From the NCBI RefSeq assembly GCF_011250515.1, contig NZ_JAANOP010000006.1:1-64000 (forward strand): 64,000 nt of DNA, given 5' to 3'. Shown here in pieces: positions 10,384 through 18,384 of the stretch. Position 1 is the first letter of the stretch, and the number at the start of each line of letters is the position of its first letter. A program made the translations under genes and the position numbers. The notes beneath the pieces were generated by a model. That model was not told the DNA's origin. It saw only the letters and a program-made list of their open reading frames with translations, and made no database searches. This DNA comes from Aquirufa ecclesiirivi (lineage in GTDB: Bacteria; Bacteroidota; Bacteroidia; Cytophagales; Spirosomataceae).

Positions 10384-13300
10384 ATGTGTTCTAATCATCC
10401 TACCCATCAAAAAGCCATAGGCTTTTTAGGCCATTCGCCTAAGACAAATTTTTCATTCTTCTTTTGTGTATGTATTCCATTGATTTTCTTAAGCCTTGGG
10501 GCTAAAGCAAAAAGGATTCATGATAATGGATCACATGCTTTAATTCCGCCAAAGGAATGGAAACAGAAAGTGGAATCCCCTAGAAATAATCTAAACACTG
10601 GCTTGTCTGCTAAATATGTAAGTACGGCTACCCGCTTAAAAATAACAGGAGAAGCTCAGCAAATTGCTGGAACTAGTCAAGACATCACCATTACCGCACT
10701 AGATGATGATGGGAATGTGGATGTGAGCTATACAGGTACAAAAAACCTTTTTTTTTCTGGAGCAAGTACCGTTTTTGAGTTAGATTCCAGTGAATTAATA
10801 AGGCCAGGTGGAAAGGTTATAGTATTAGCGGATCTAAAACCAACAGTGAATGAAGTGAATTTTGAATCAACGCTATTTAGCGTCTTTTTTGCAAATGGGA
10901 TGGCTACTTTGTCTTTAACCTTATATAAAGCTGAAAATGCCATAATAACTGTTACAGATACAAATTCGGGAATAGTATCTTCAGGATCCGATCAACTTCA
11001 AGTCAATGTATCCCCTGATAATTTTAATAATTTTCGACTATATATTAGCCAAGAACAGTTTAATCGAATTCCCTTTTTGGGGAGAAATTTAGTGAAGGCT
11101 GTGGATAGGTATTATAATACCATTGTAGATTTTGATGCTAGTTTGGAACCTGTATTCATAAGACTTTCCAATTTACCAGGAATTTTTGTAAGAGCCTCTG
11201 GTTCAAATTTATTGAACTTGAAATCAGATTTTGTCCAAGGAGTTGCTGATTTAACAGCAATAGGAATGGTTTATTCTGGTAAAGCCAACGTTATTGGAAA
11301 TTTAATTGTTGGATTACACAATAATCAAAATGTAAACAATGCTATTCCCATGTATTATAGAGGAGGAGATGGGGCAAGTTTAAAAGTACTCAGTACTTCT
11401 GGAAATTCTAATTTAATTCGTAATGCTGGAAGAGATTTTGATATGATAATTAGAGCTTTTGATTTGGATGGGAATATCGCTGATTATTATAGAGGTAATA
11501 AATCCATCACTTTTTCTGCTAGTGCAAGTCTAGCCAATACAGGCCAAATCCCTCAAATTAATGAACGCAACATAGGTGAAGTAAATACATTTTTTTTTGA
11601 CAATGGCCAGACTCCCATTTCTGGTATACCCTCGATATTTTATAAAGTAGAAGAGTTTTACATTTCTGCCACAGATGGGACAATTTCTTCCTCTTCAATT
11701 TCTGATCAATTATTAGTTAAAATAAATCCTAATCCTACATTAGGAAGATTCAAAGCCCAATTATACAGTCCCCAAACCTCAGGAGAATCATTTATCGGAG
11801 AAAATACACTTACCGCTTTAGATATTTATGACAACGTTATCACTAATTATAATGCAGGAACCTCAGTAAATAATGTTCGAGTTACGACCAGTTTAAATGG
11901 AACCATCACGGGTTTATCAGGAGTCAATGTATTGAATCGAGCGGGTGATTTTGTCGGTGGTGTAGCCAATTTAACCCGATTGGGATTGAAGTTTACAGGT
12001 CGGGAAGGCGTAGGGACATTTACTTTTACCAGAAACCAAAATAATGTTTCTGGAACCAGCAATGCCATCACCATGTACTCCGGCGATCGGGACCAAGATG
12101 GCTTATTGGACACCTATGAAGTCGGGAATAATGCTGAATTACCTCATGATTCCGACCAAGATGGCTTAGTCGATTTCGTGGATAAAGATTCCGATAATGA
12201 TTCTTTATTAGATGTACTTGAGGGTGGGGGAGATACGGATCATGACGGTATTCCCAATTTTCTAGATCTAGATTCAGACGGAGATTGGTTGGGTGACAGT
12301 GATGAACGAGATGGCGACAATGATCTAGATGGTAAGCCCAATTACGTAGATGACGATTCTGATAATGATGGTATACCCGATGCTTGGGAAGGTAAAAATA
12401 AATGTACTACTTGTCTATCCAAACAAGATGATCAAGGTGATGGATGGGATGATCGTGGACAGTTTGTCGCAATAATAGATACCGATAAAGACGGCCAGCC
12501 TGATTTCCTTGACCAAGATTCAGATAATGATCAAATACCCGATCGTGTGGAATTGGGAGCAGATATAGACGGAGATGCTACTCCAAATTTTAGAGATTTA
12601 GATTCCGACAATGACGGTATTCCTGATACATTAGAAGCGGGTAATTTCGAACATCCCCGTGATACTGATTTAGATGGATTAGCTGATTTTGAAGATGTGG
12701 ATTCAGATAATGACGGCTTATCGGATCGAGTGGAGGTTGGCCCAAATCCTAACTCACCCTTGGATACAGATCAAGATGGGATTCCAAACTACCTAGATTT
12801 GGATGCAGATGGTGATGGCATTTCAGATGTCACAGAACTAAGTAAAAATCCATTGCATCCAGTGGATACAGATGCGGATGGACAGCCCGATTATTTGGAT
12901 CAAGATGCAGACGGCGATGGTATTCCCGATGCAATTGAAAAAGGAGCCAAGGCAATTCCTCAAGACTCAGATCAGGATGGTGCAGCCGATTTTCAAGATA
13001 CAGATTCTGATGGAGATAGTATTTCAGATAAGCTAGAAGCAGGAGCCAATCCCCTGATTCCTGTTGATACCGATACGGATGGTATAGCTGATATTTTGGA
13101 TTTGGATTCAGATAATGATGCTATTACGGATCAAATCGAAGTGGGAGAAAACCCGCTTCTCCCACTCGATACAGATTTGGATGGAATCGCTAATTATCGG
13201 GATGTAGATTCTGATGCAGACAGTATTCCAGATCAAATAGAAGTAAGTCAAAACAATGCAATACCCCTAGATACCGATTCAGATGGGAAAGCAGATTACC

Positions 13301-14430
13301 TAGATGCGGATGCGGATAATGACGGAATCCCAGATCAAATTGAGGTGATTTACAAAGGGGATAAGCCCGTGGATACCGATGCGGATGGCAAGGCAGATTA
13401 TATAGACTTAGACTCGGACGGGGATGGTATTGCTGACTTGTTGGAAGCTGGCGCTAATCCGCTCAAGCCTTTGGATACAGATCAGGATGGTTTGCCTAAT
13501 TTCCAAGATATTGATTCAGATGCTGATAGTATTTCAGATACCCAAGAAGCAGGATTAAATCCAGAAATTCCAGCTGATTTTGATGCAGACGGTATTCCCA
13601 ATTACATGGATGTAGATTCGGATAACGATACAATCCCCGACAAAGTTGAAGCAAAACCGGCTTTGGCTGGTCCAAAAGATACGGATCAAGATGGATTTGC
13701 TGATTATTTGGATCTAGATTCGGATAATGATAAAATTCTAGATCGTTTTGAAGTTGGGAAGGATGTGAATAATCCAATGGATAGCGATCAGGACGGAATT
13801 GCCGATTTTCGCGATGTAGATGCAGATGGAGATAAAATACCTGATGCAATTGAGGTGGGAAAGAATCCTTTAAGTCCAATAGATTCCGATGGAGACGGGA
13901 AACCTGACTACCTTGATATTGATTCCGATAATAATGGCATTATCGATACCGACGAGGTTGGTCCAGATCCTACGAATCCTCTAGATACAGATGGCGATGG
14001 AATATATAATTATTTGGATGCAGATGATGATGGAGATGGCTTAATAGATAAGCTAGAAGATGATGTCAACTTTGGGGCACTTCCAGATTGTGACCGTGAC
14101 GGAATACCTAATTCATTAGATGCTGATGTATGTGATACTTACCTGACCAATGGCTTTTCTCCTAACGGCGATGGCGTAAATGATTACTTTGTCATACCGG
14201 GAATTAAGTCTTTGCCTGACCATCATTTGAGTATTTTTAATCGATGGGGTAATCTGGTATATGAAACAGATAATTACCAAAATAATTGGGATGGACAATC
14301 CACCAATTTGGATATTCCTATGCTAGTTGACGGTAAAATTGTGGACGGTATTTATTTTTATCTGATTGACTTCAAGGGTCTTCGGCCTACGATTTCTTCC
14401 TTTTTATATGTCAATCGATTAAAAAAATAA
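10384..14430 (+). CDS. T9SS type B secreted protein with Ig-like repeats and calcium-binding stalk
   Basis: This 1,348-aa protein is a shorter paralogue of the upstream giant protein. A hydrophobic signal segment is at about residues 23-42, ending GAKA. Two to three diverged Ig-like repeat units follow (about 75-560), then an Asp-rich stalk of TSP3-like DxDxDG repeats (about 568-1245), then a type B sorting domain (FSPNGDGVND, FNRWGN, DGIYFY) from about 1253 to the end. Calcium binding by the stalk and export through the type IX system are inferred from the families. The start is the only suitable ATG before the signal segment; the N-terminal 22 residues are unusually long. Codon use differs from the neighbour: proline is mixed CCC/CCT/CCA here. 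It has its own -7 box and terminator, so it is probably transcribed separately. Confidence 0.88.
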   Translation: MCSNHPTHQKAIGFLGHSPKTNFSFFFCVCIPLIFLSLGAKAKRIHDNGSHALIPPKEWKQKVESPRNNLNTGLSAKYVSTATRLKITGEAQQIAGTSQDITITALDDDGNVDVSYTGTKNLFFSGASTVFELDSSELIRPGGKVIVLADLKPTVNEVNFESTLFSVFFANGMATLSLTLYKAENAIITVTDTNSGIVSSGSDQLQVNVSPDNFNNFRLYISQEQFNRIPFLGRNLVKAVDRYYNTIVDFDASLEPVFIRLSNLPGIFVRASGSNLLNLKSDFVQGVADLTAIGMVYSGKANVIGNLIVGLHNNQNVNNAIPMYYRGGDGASLKVLSTSGNSNLIRNAGRDFDMIIRAFDLDGNIADYYRGNKSITFSASASLANTGQIPQINERNIGEVNTFFFDNGQTPISGIPSIFYKVEEFYISATDGTISSSSISDQLLVKINPNPTLGRFKAQLYSPQTSGESFIGENTLTALDIYDNVITNYNAGTSVNNVRVTTSLNGTITGLSGVNVLNRAGDFVGGVANLTRLGLKFTGREGVGTFTFTRNQNNVSGTSNAITMYSGDRDQDGLLDTYEVGNNAELPHDSDQDGLVDFVDKDSDNDSLLDVLEGGGDTDHDGIPNFLDLDSDGDWLGDSDERDGDNDLDGKPNYVDDDSDNDGIPDAWEGKNKCTTCLSKQDDQGDGWDDRGQFVAIIDTDKDGQPDFLDQDSDNDQIPDRVELGADIDGDATPNFRDLDSDNDGIPDTLEAGNFEHPRDTDLDGLADFEDVDSDNDGLSDRVEVGPNPNSPLDTDQDGIPNYLDLDADGDGISDVTELSKNPLHPVDTDADGQPDYLDQDADGDGIPDAIEKGAKAIPQDSDQDGAADFQDTDSDGDSISDKLEAGANPLIPVDTDTDGIADILDLDSDNDAITDQIEVGENPLLPLDTDLDGIANYRDVDSDADSIPDQIEVSQNNAIPLDTDSDGKADYLDADADNDGIPDQIEVIYKGDKPVDTDADGKADYIDLDSDGDGIADLLEAGANPLKPLDTDQDGLPNFQDIDSDADSISDTQEAGLNPEIPADFDADGIPNYMDVDSDNDTIPDKVEAKPALAGPKDTDQDGFADYLDLDSDNDKILDRFEVGKDVNNPMDSDQDGIADFRDVDADGDKIPDAIEVGKNPLSPIDSDGDGKPDYLDIDSDNNGIIDTDEVGPDPTNPLDTDGDGIYNYLDADDDGDGLIDKLEDDVNFGALPDCDRDGIPNSLDADVCDTYLTNGFSPNGDGVNDYFVIPGIKSLPDHHLSIFNRWGNLVYETDNYQNNWDGQSTNLDIPMLVDGKIVDGIYFYLIDFKGLRPTISSFLYVNRLKK

Positions 14431-14456
14431 AATCTTAAGTGGTTTATTAAATGTAG

Positions 14457-14490
14457 AAAGTCGAGCGGTTTTACTGCTTGACTTTTTTTT
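14457..14490 (+). terminator. Strong Rho-independent terminator after second adhesin
   Basis: A 13-bp stem with two G-T pairs (left arm AAAGTCGAGCGGT, right arm ACTGCTTGACTTT) closes a TTT loop and is followed by a T-run. Confidence 0.8.
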
Positions 14491-14575
14491 ATAAAGAATA
14501 CCTATTTATAATTTTCATCAAATCGAATATCAATTTCTTGGACAATTTATATGAAATCTCATTCGTTAAACGGCT

Positions 14576-14666
14576 GATTAAACCTGCTTCCGCAACGCTG
14601 GCAGGGTTTGGAACCCTGACAGCGTTAGGAGTTTCGCTATTTTCCTGCGTGAAAACACGGTTTAAT
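14576..14666. repeat. Dispersed palindromic element, 15-3-15 core (copy 1)
   Basis: The core at 14594-14626 has arms AACGCTGGCAGGGTT and AACCCTGACAGCGTT around TGG, with one mismatch. An outer pair GATTAAACC (14576) / GGTTTAATC (14658) encloses it. It sits between convergent genes. Related cores occur at 33811, 39160 and 50788. The short open frame across it at 14478-14678 is not credible as a gene. Confidence 0.75.
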
Positions 14667-14674
14667 CCTGGCGT

Positions 14675-15514
14675 TTAGAAGCTTAATTCTTCCATTTTTA
14701 CTTCAGGATTCATCATATAAGTGATTAATGTTCCATCATTCAATACTTCCCCCACACGGTAACCTTTATACGGAGTACCCCAGCTCCCTCCAATATGGGA
14801 ATCAAATAAAAACGGAGTATTGTTCATCATTTTTACCCCATCTTGATCATGCTCATGTCCATGAAAGGCAGCCTTCACATTTGGGTAATTTTTCAACAAA
14901 TCAAAAAACTCAGGATGGTCAATCCCATGCTTGGTCCATTTGGCCTGAGGGATATGCAAAAACACTAAAACCTGCTTGTACTTTTTATGCGCGTCTAATT
15001 GCTCTTTCAACCAAGTTAAATCGGGGCAAAGGTACTTGCCCTGCTCATTGGATGTGTCACCTAATAAAATCCCTACTTTTTTATGTACTACTTGGTGATT
15101 CAATGGTGTTCCCCAAATGTCTTTCCAGTATTCCGGACTCACTAAATCATGGTTACCTCGGGTAACATAATAAGGCATTTTTAATCCGTCTATCTTCAGT
15201 TTGGCTTTGGGCATCCAAGTCTTATCATCGTGAACGATATCCCCGTTCATGACACAAAAATCCAATGGATTTTCTGCATGGAACTGGTTGATTTGTGCAA
15301 TGGCCTTATCCAACATTTCTTCAAAAGCGGTGTTTGGCTGGCCATAATGTATGTCAGAGGCTACGATAAAACGTAATTTTACTTTCTTACGATACGACTC
15401 GACTTCACTAGCACTTAATGCTTTGACTTGTCCAGAAAGGAGAAATATTGAAGCAAAAGAAACTTGTTGAATAAAATTTCTTCTGCTATGGGATAGCTGT
15501 TCTTTTTTTGACAT
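14675..15514 (-). CDS. Tat-exported calcineurin-like metallophosphoesterase
   Basis: This 279-aa protein begins with a twin-arginine signal (SRRNFIQQ followed by a hydrophobic stretch), so it is probably exported folded to the periplasm. The two-metal phosphoesterase motifs are present in order: DIHYG, NGDIVHD, RGNHD and GHEHD. The fold and length resemble CpdA-type cyclic-nucleotide phosphodiesterases and related phosphatases, but the substrate cannot be assigned from sequence. It is converging with the adhesin gene and shares no clear operon; its stop lies 8 bp from dispersed repeat copy 1. Confidence 0.85.
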   Translation of the reverse strand: MSKKEQLSHSRRNFIQQVSFASIFLLSGQVKALSASEVESYRKKVKLRFIVASDIHYGQPNTAFEEMLDKAIAQINQFHAENPLDFCVMNGDIVHDDKTWMPKAKLKIDGLKMPYYVTRGNHDLVSPEYWKDIWGTPLNHQVVHKKVGILLGDTSNEQGKYLCPDLTWLKEQLDAHKKYKQVLVFLHIPQAKWTKHGIDHPEFFDLLKNYPNVKAAFHGHEHDQDGVKMMNNTPFLFDSHIGGSWGTPYKGYRVGEVLNDGTLITYMMNPEVKMEELSF

Positions 15515-15624
15515 AGAGGTTTAGATTGAAAACTCAATTTATCTTTTTTAAACTATAAACTTATCCTTGTCCAAGATTCTTAATACTTTCTTAATTAAAA
15601 TATCCCAAGTAATTTTCGTTTTCT

Positions 15625-17262
15625 TTATTGTATTTCCCTAATCCTTACTGCCAAATAGGGTTTTTCTGGTAACCTGATTTTCTTGTAATCCTTATCGAAA
15701 AAGCGGTAATCTCTTTCTTTTCCAGTTTCAAAGATCTCGGGCAAAGTCCGAATCGTCATACCATAGGTATCAATAATATCTACCTTAAAACGAGTTCCAG
15801 CAGTCAATTTACCAAAGGCTCCGTTATTGATCGGTAAATTAAAAATCCAGTAATCTTGAATTTGTTTGCCAAAATAGACTAAATAATGACCCTTACCACC
15901 CGACGAAGTAACATTGTCACGAGATACATCCGACAAACTCATTGGGCCAGGACCTTCTTCCAAGATTTGCCTTAAAAAGCCCACTCTTTTCCAACTTTCT
16001 CCGATGAATCTTCCTCCTTTGGCCCAGAATATCGTATCTCGGTGGTCTTTGAACATAAAGGATTCTCCATGAGTTACATAGGTACCTCCTATGACACCGT
16101 TCCAAATCAAATGCGTCATCGTTTCAGGACTATAGCGACCCCAGCGTGATGTAAGATTGCCCTCATAGCCAACTTCATCCAAGACGATTGGCTTGTGATA
16201 AACATTTCGAAGCATAGCAGCGGAATTAGGACTTTGAACGGGCGACTCATCTTGAACGCTCACGTGGGTAAATTCAGGTTTCCAATAATCGTAATAAGTG
16301 GCTGTAGCTCCATGAATGGAACATAAATGACGGTAAGGGTCTGCTTTGACCACTGTTTTTGTTAATTCGTCCCAGTCCGCAATCGTTTTCGATTTGACAT
16401 AATCCCACTCATTGGCCATGGACCACCAGACATTTCTAAAAGATGAGATTCGAGCCAACAGATATTGAATATAGCGAATATTGACTTCCTTGGGCATGGC
16501 ATCAAATCCCCATCTTCCTTTGTCGTAGGGATGAAAAAGAATTAAATCCGCCTCGATTCCCATGTTTTGCAAAGCATCAATTTGTTTTTCCAATTGTTGA
16601 AAAAAAGCTGGATTAAACTGAGTGTAATCCCAAACTTTCACTTCATTTCCTTGGGCATCGCGTTTGGTTTCTTGTAGGACAAAGGGGTAAAGATTAGGTT
16701 CTTCTTTGACCAAATCATAGTTTTTAGGGAAAACACACATCCTGATTTTATTGAACCCTGATTTTTGTAGGGAATTTAATGTCAATTGTTGCAATTCAGC
16801 ACCCATGTGATTCCAAGCATAGGCAGTCGTGCCTAATGGATAGTAATTTTTATCATCGGAATAGCTGAAATGAAGCCCTTTTGTTTTTACTGGCCCATGA
16901 TTTTGTGCAGATGGAGTCACACATTCAAACGTCCCAGTCTTTTTATCCAGTCCTGGCACGTTGCTTATTGTCGTGTATTTCCATGATCCTAATCGAGTGG
17001 ACATAAATCGTAGTTTGAAACGATTGTTGCCATCATAAAAACCAGAAACGGTTAGCGTTGTATCTTGGTGAACAAATATGGCTTTGAATTCCACATCTTG
17101 AAATCCATTTCCTTTAAATGCTGTTTGATAGGTTAATTCCACTCGATTCCAGCGTTCCAATTGCTCTTGAGCTAGTCCAAATGATAGGCTAAATAGGAAG
17201 CTAATACATAATAGATATGATTTTAAATATCGAAGGGGATTCATGTAAATATGTCTTTGCAT
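15625..17262 (-). CDS. Secreted glycosidase-like protein (DUF5060 plus TIM-barrel domain)
   Basis: This 545-aa protein has an N-terminal signal peptide (hydrophobic stretch ending SLSFGLAQ). A DUF5060-type beta domain spans about residues 35-115, a glycoside-hydrolase-like barrel about 125-440, and a small C-terminal beta domain the rest. WWSMANEWD (Glu285) and VLDEVGYEG (Glu363) look like the acid/base and nucleophile pair of a retaining clan GH-A enzyme; that is inference from their spacing and context. The substrate is probably a plant or algal polysaccharide side chain, but I cannot name it. There is no SusC/SusD pair nearby, so this is not a classical polysaccharide utilisation locus. 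A second ATG at codon 7 is an equally possible start. Confidence 0.75.
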   Translation of the reverse strand: MQRHIYMNPLRYLKSYLLCISFLFSLSFGLAQEQLERWNRVELTYQTAFKGNGFQDVEFKAIFVHQDTTLTVSGFYDGNNRFKLRFMSTRLGSWKYTTISNVPGLDKKTGTFECVTPSAQNHGPVKTKGLHFSYSDDKNYYPLGTTAYAWNHMGAELQQLTLNSLQKSGFNKIRMCVFPKNYDLVKEEPNLYPFVLQETKRDAQGNEVKVWDYTQFNPAFFQQLEKQIDALQNMGIEADLILFHPYDKGRWGFDAMPKEVNIRYIQYLLARISSFRNVWWSMANEWDYVKSKTIADWDELTKTVVKADPYRHLCSIHGATATYYDYWKPEFTHVSVQDESPVQSPNSAAMLRNVYHKPIVLDEVGYEGNLTSRWGRYSPETMTHLIWNGVIGGTYVTHGESFMFKDHRDTIFWAKGGRFIGESWKRVGFLRQILEEGPGPMSLSDVSRDNVTSSGGKGHYLVYFGKQIQDYWIFNLPINNGAFGKLTAGTRFKVDIIDTYGMTIRTLPEIFETGKERDYRFFDKDYKKIRLPEKPYLAVRIREIQ

Positions 17263-17356
17263 TTTAAAGATGAATCAAAGCTACAAGTTTAAGCGTTTGC
17301 TCATCAAATATTATCGAGATTTTTGTTCTAAAATGATTAATTTGCAAGCCTATTTT

Positions 17357-17428
17357 GGCGCCATAGTTCAACGGATAGAATAGACGTTTCCTAAACGTTA
17401 GATGTGGGTTCGATTCCCGCTGGGGCCA
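17357..17428 (+). tRNA. tRNA-Arg (anticodon CCT)
   Basis: A cloverleaf can be drawn. The anticodon stem GACGT/ACGTT (one G-T pair) closes a TTCCTAA loop with CCT at 17390-17392. The T arm GTGGG-TTCGATT-CCCGC and a 7-bp acceptor with one G-G mismatch complete it; the discriminator is A. CCA is not encoded. Confidence 0.9.
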
Positions 17429-17563
17429 CTATGAAATGATAAGTTATAGGTTATAAATGGAGATTATTCAATTCTACATTCTACATTTTCCATTCTTCAT
17501 TGAGGTTAACCGCATGGTCATGTCGAATGACAGATAATATGGATTTGTAATCTCATGTTAAAT

Positions 17564-17588
17564 GTTGGCTTCGAGAGCCTCAGCCAAC
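17564..17588. repeat. Solitary copy of the GGCTTCGAGAGCC palindromic repeat
   Basis: This 25-bp sequence is identical to 35031-35055 and is the reverse complement of the unit forming the 34803-35490 cluster, apart from its end bases. A degraded second copy follows at once (ATCGAGAACTTCAGCC). Confidence 0.8.
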
Positions 17589-17780
17589 ATCGAGAACTTC
17601 AGCCTACATTATTCACAAACGATAGCATTCTACATTGAACGGTTAATCCCAACGAAAGATAGGAACGTAGCATGAGCGAAGCAAAAGGAAATTATAAATG
17701 ATGAATTATAAAGTATTAATGGTGGTGGCTAATTCTACATTCTACATTTTTCATTTTACATTCTAAACAGTCCTATGCTG

Positions 17781-18049
17781 AGTGACAATCGGTTCCGCGC
17801 AGCGGAATTCGTCTTAGGATTAACCGTATTTCTCTCGTTTTTTTTGTTTCTTTTTTTATGAAAAAAAAGAAAAACCATGAAAAGAATTGTTCCAATTAAG
17901 TTAATGATAAAATGAAAAAGAATAAGCCAGCCCTTTATCGTTTCATCATTTCATTAGGATTTTCTTTTTTTGAAAAAAAAGAAACAAAAAAACTTCTTTT
18001 TTTGTCGTGCAGCCAAGGCGAATTCCACTTTGCGGAACCGTGATTCACT
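17781..18049. repeat. Nested inverted-repeat element of about 270 bp
   Basis: Outer 37-bp arms (17781-17817 and 18013-18049) match at 28 of 37 positions; both contain AGTGA, GGTTCCGC and GGAATTCG in the same order. Inner T/A-rich arms (17837-17874 and 17959-17993) are also inverted copies, and each can fold on itself. The centre is about 85 bp with no open frame. It looks like a MITE-like or structured non-coding element; no transposase is present. Confidence 0.65.
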
Positions 18050-18356
18050 TCGCTATCGCCTATATTTTTGACGCCGACGCACATCGCCTATGCTGAGGTC
18101 AAAACCTCGTCTACCGCTTCGTTCATCACATTTCGCAGGGCTGCACGACGGTGTTTTCTATCAAAAAATCTACATGCTACATTTTACATGCTACATTGAA
18201 AGGTTAATTCCAAAGATTGTAAGGAGCCTAGATTTTATTAATCATTTTACCGCAAAATTCTTGCCTATATTTGAATGCATTATACCTGAAATTTGTTTTA
18301 ATGTTTTATGAAAATTTCTACATTTCCTCTGCTAATCCCTAAACCCTAATATCTTT

Positions 18357-18381
18357 AATTCTACATTCTACATTCTACATT
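18357..18381 (+). repeat. CTACATT heptamer array directly before copA
   Basis: AATT is followed by three perfect CTACATT heptamers, ending 3 bp before the copA ATG. The reverse-complement array lies on the copA stop codon (20756-20787). Confidence 0.85.
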
Positions 18382-18384
18382 GTC

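Larger units (their letters stand above)
17429..18384. other. Repeat-rich non-coding region between tRNA-Arg and copA
   Basis: No credible gene is visible in this stretch of almost 1 kb. It holds CTACATT-type arrays (around 17469-17500, 17730-17766, 18169-18198 and 18357-18381), one copy of the GGCTTCGAGAGCC palindrome (17564), and a nested inverted-repeat element (17781-18049). CCTATGCTGAG is directly repeated at 17772 and 18088. GTCGTGCAGCC near 18004 pairs with GGCTGCACGAC near 18139. A 73-codon open frame at 18090 has no protein-like features. Confidence 0.7.

Noticed and set aside
14478-14678. 66-codon open frame after the second adhesin
   Set aside because: It lies over a terminator tail and palindromic repeat copy 1 and has no recognisable feature.
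15625-17262. Polysaccharide utilisation locus with the glycosidase-like gene and sialidase
   Set aside because: No SusC/SusD-like pair, regulator or other carbohydrate enzymes are adjacent, and the two genes are over 32 kb apart.
18090-18311. 73-codon open frame before copA
   Set aside because: It is composed of repeat sequence, including the CTACATT array, and shows no protein-like composition.
17263-18384. Insertion sequence or prophage remnant with a transposase
   Set aside because: No transposase, integrase or phage-like open frame is detectable; only non-coding repeats are seen.
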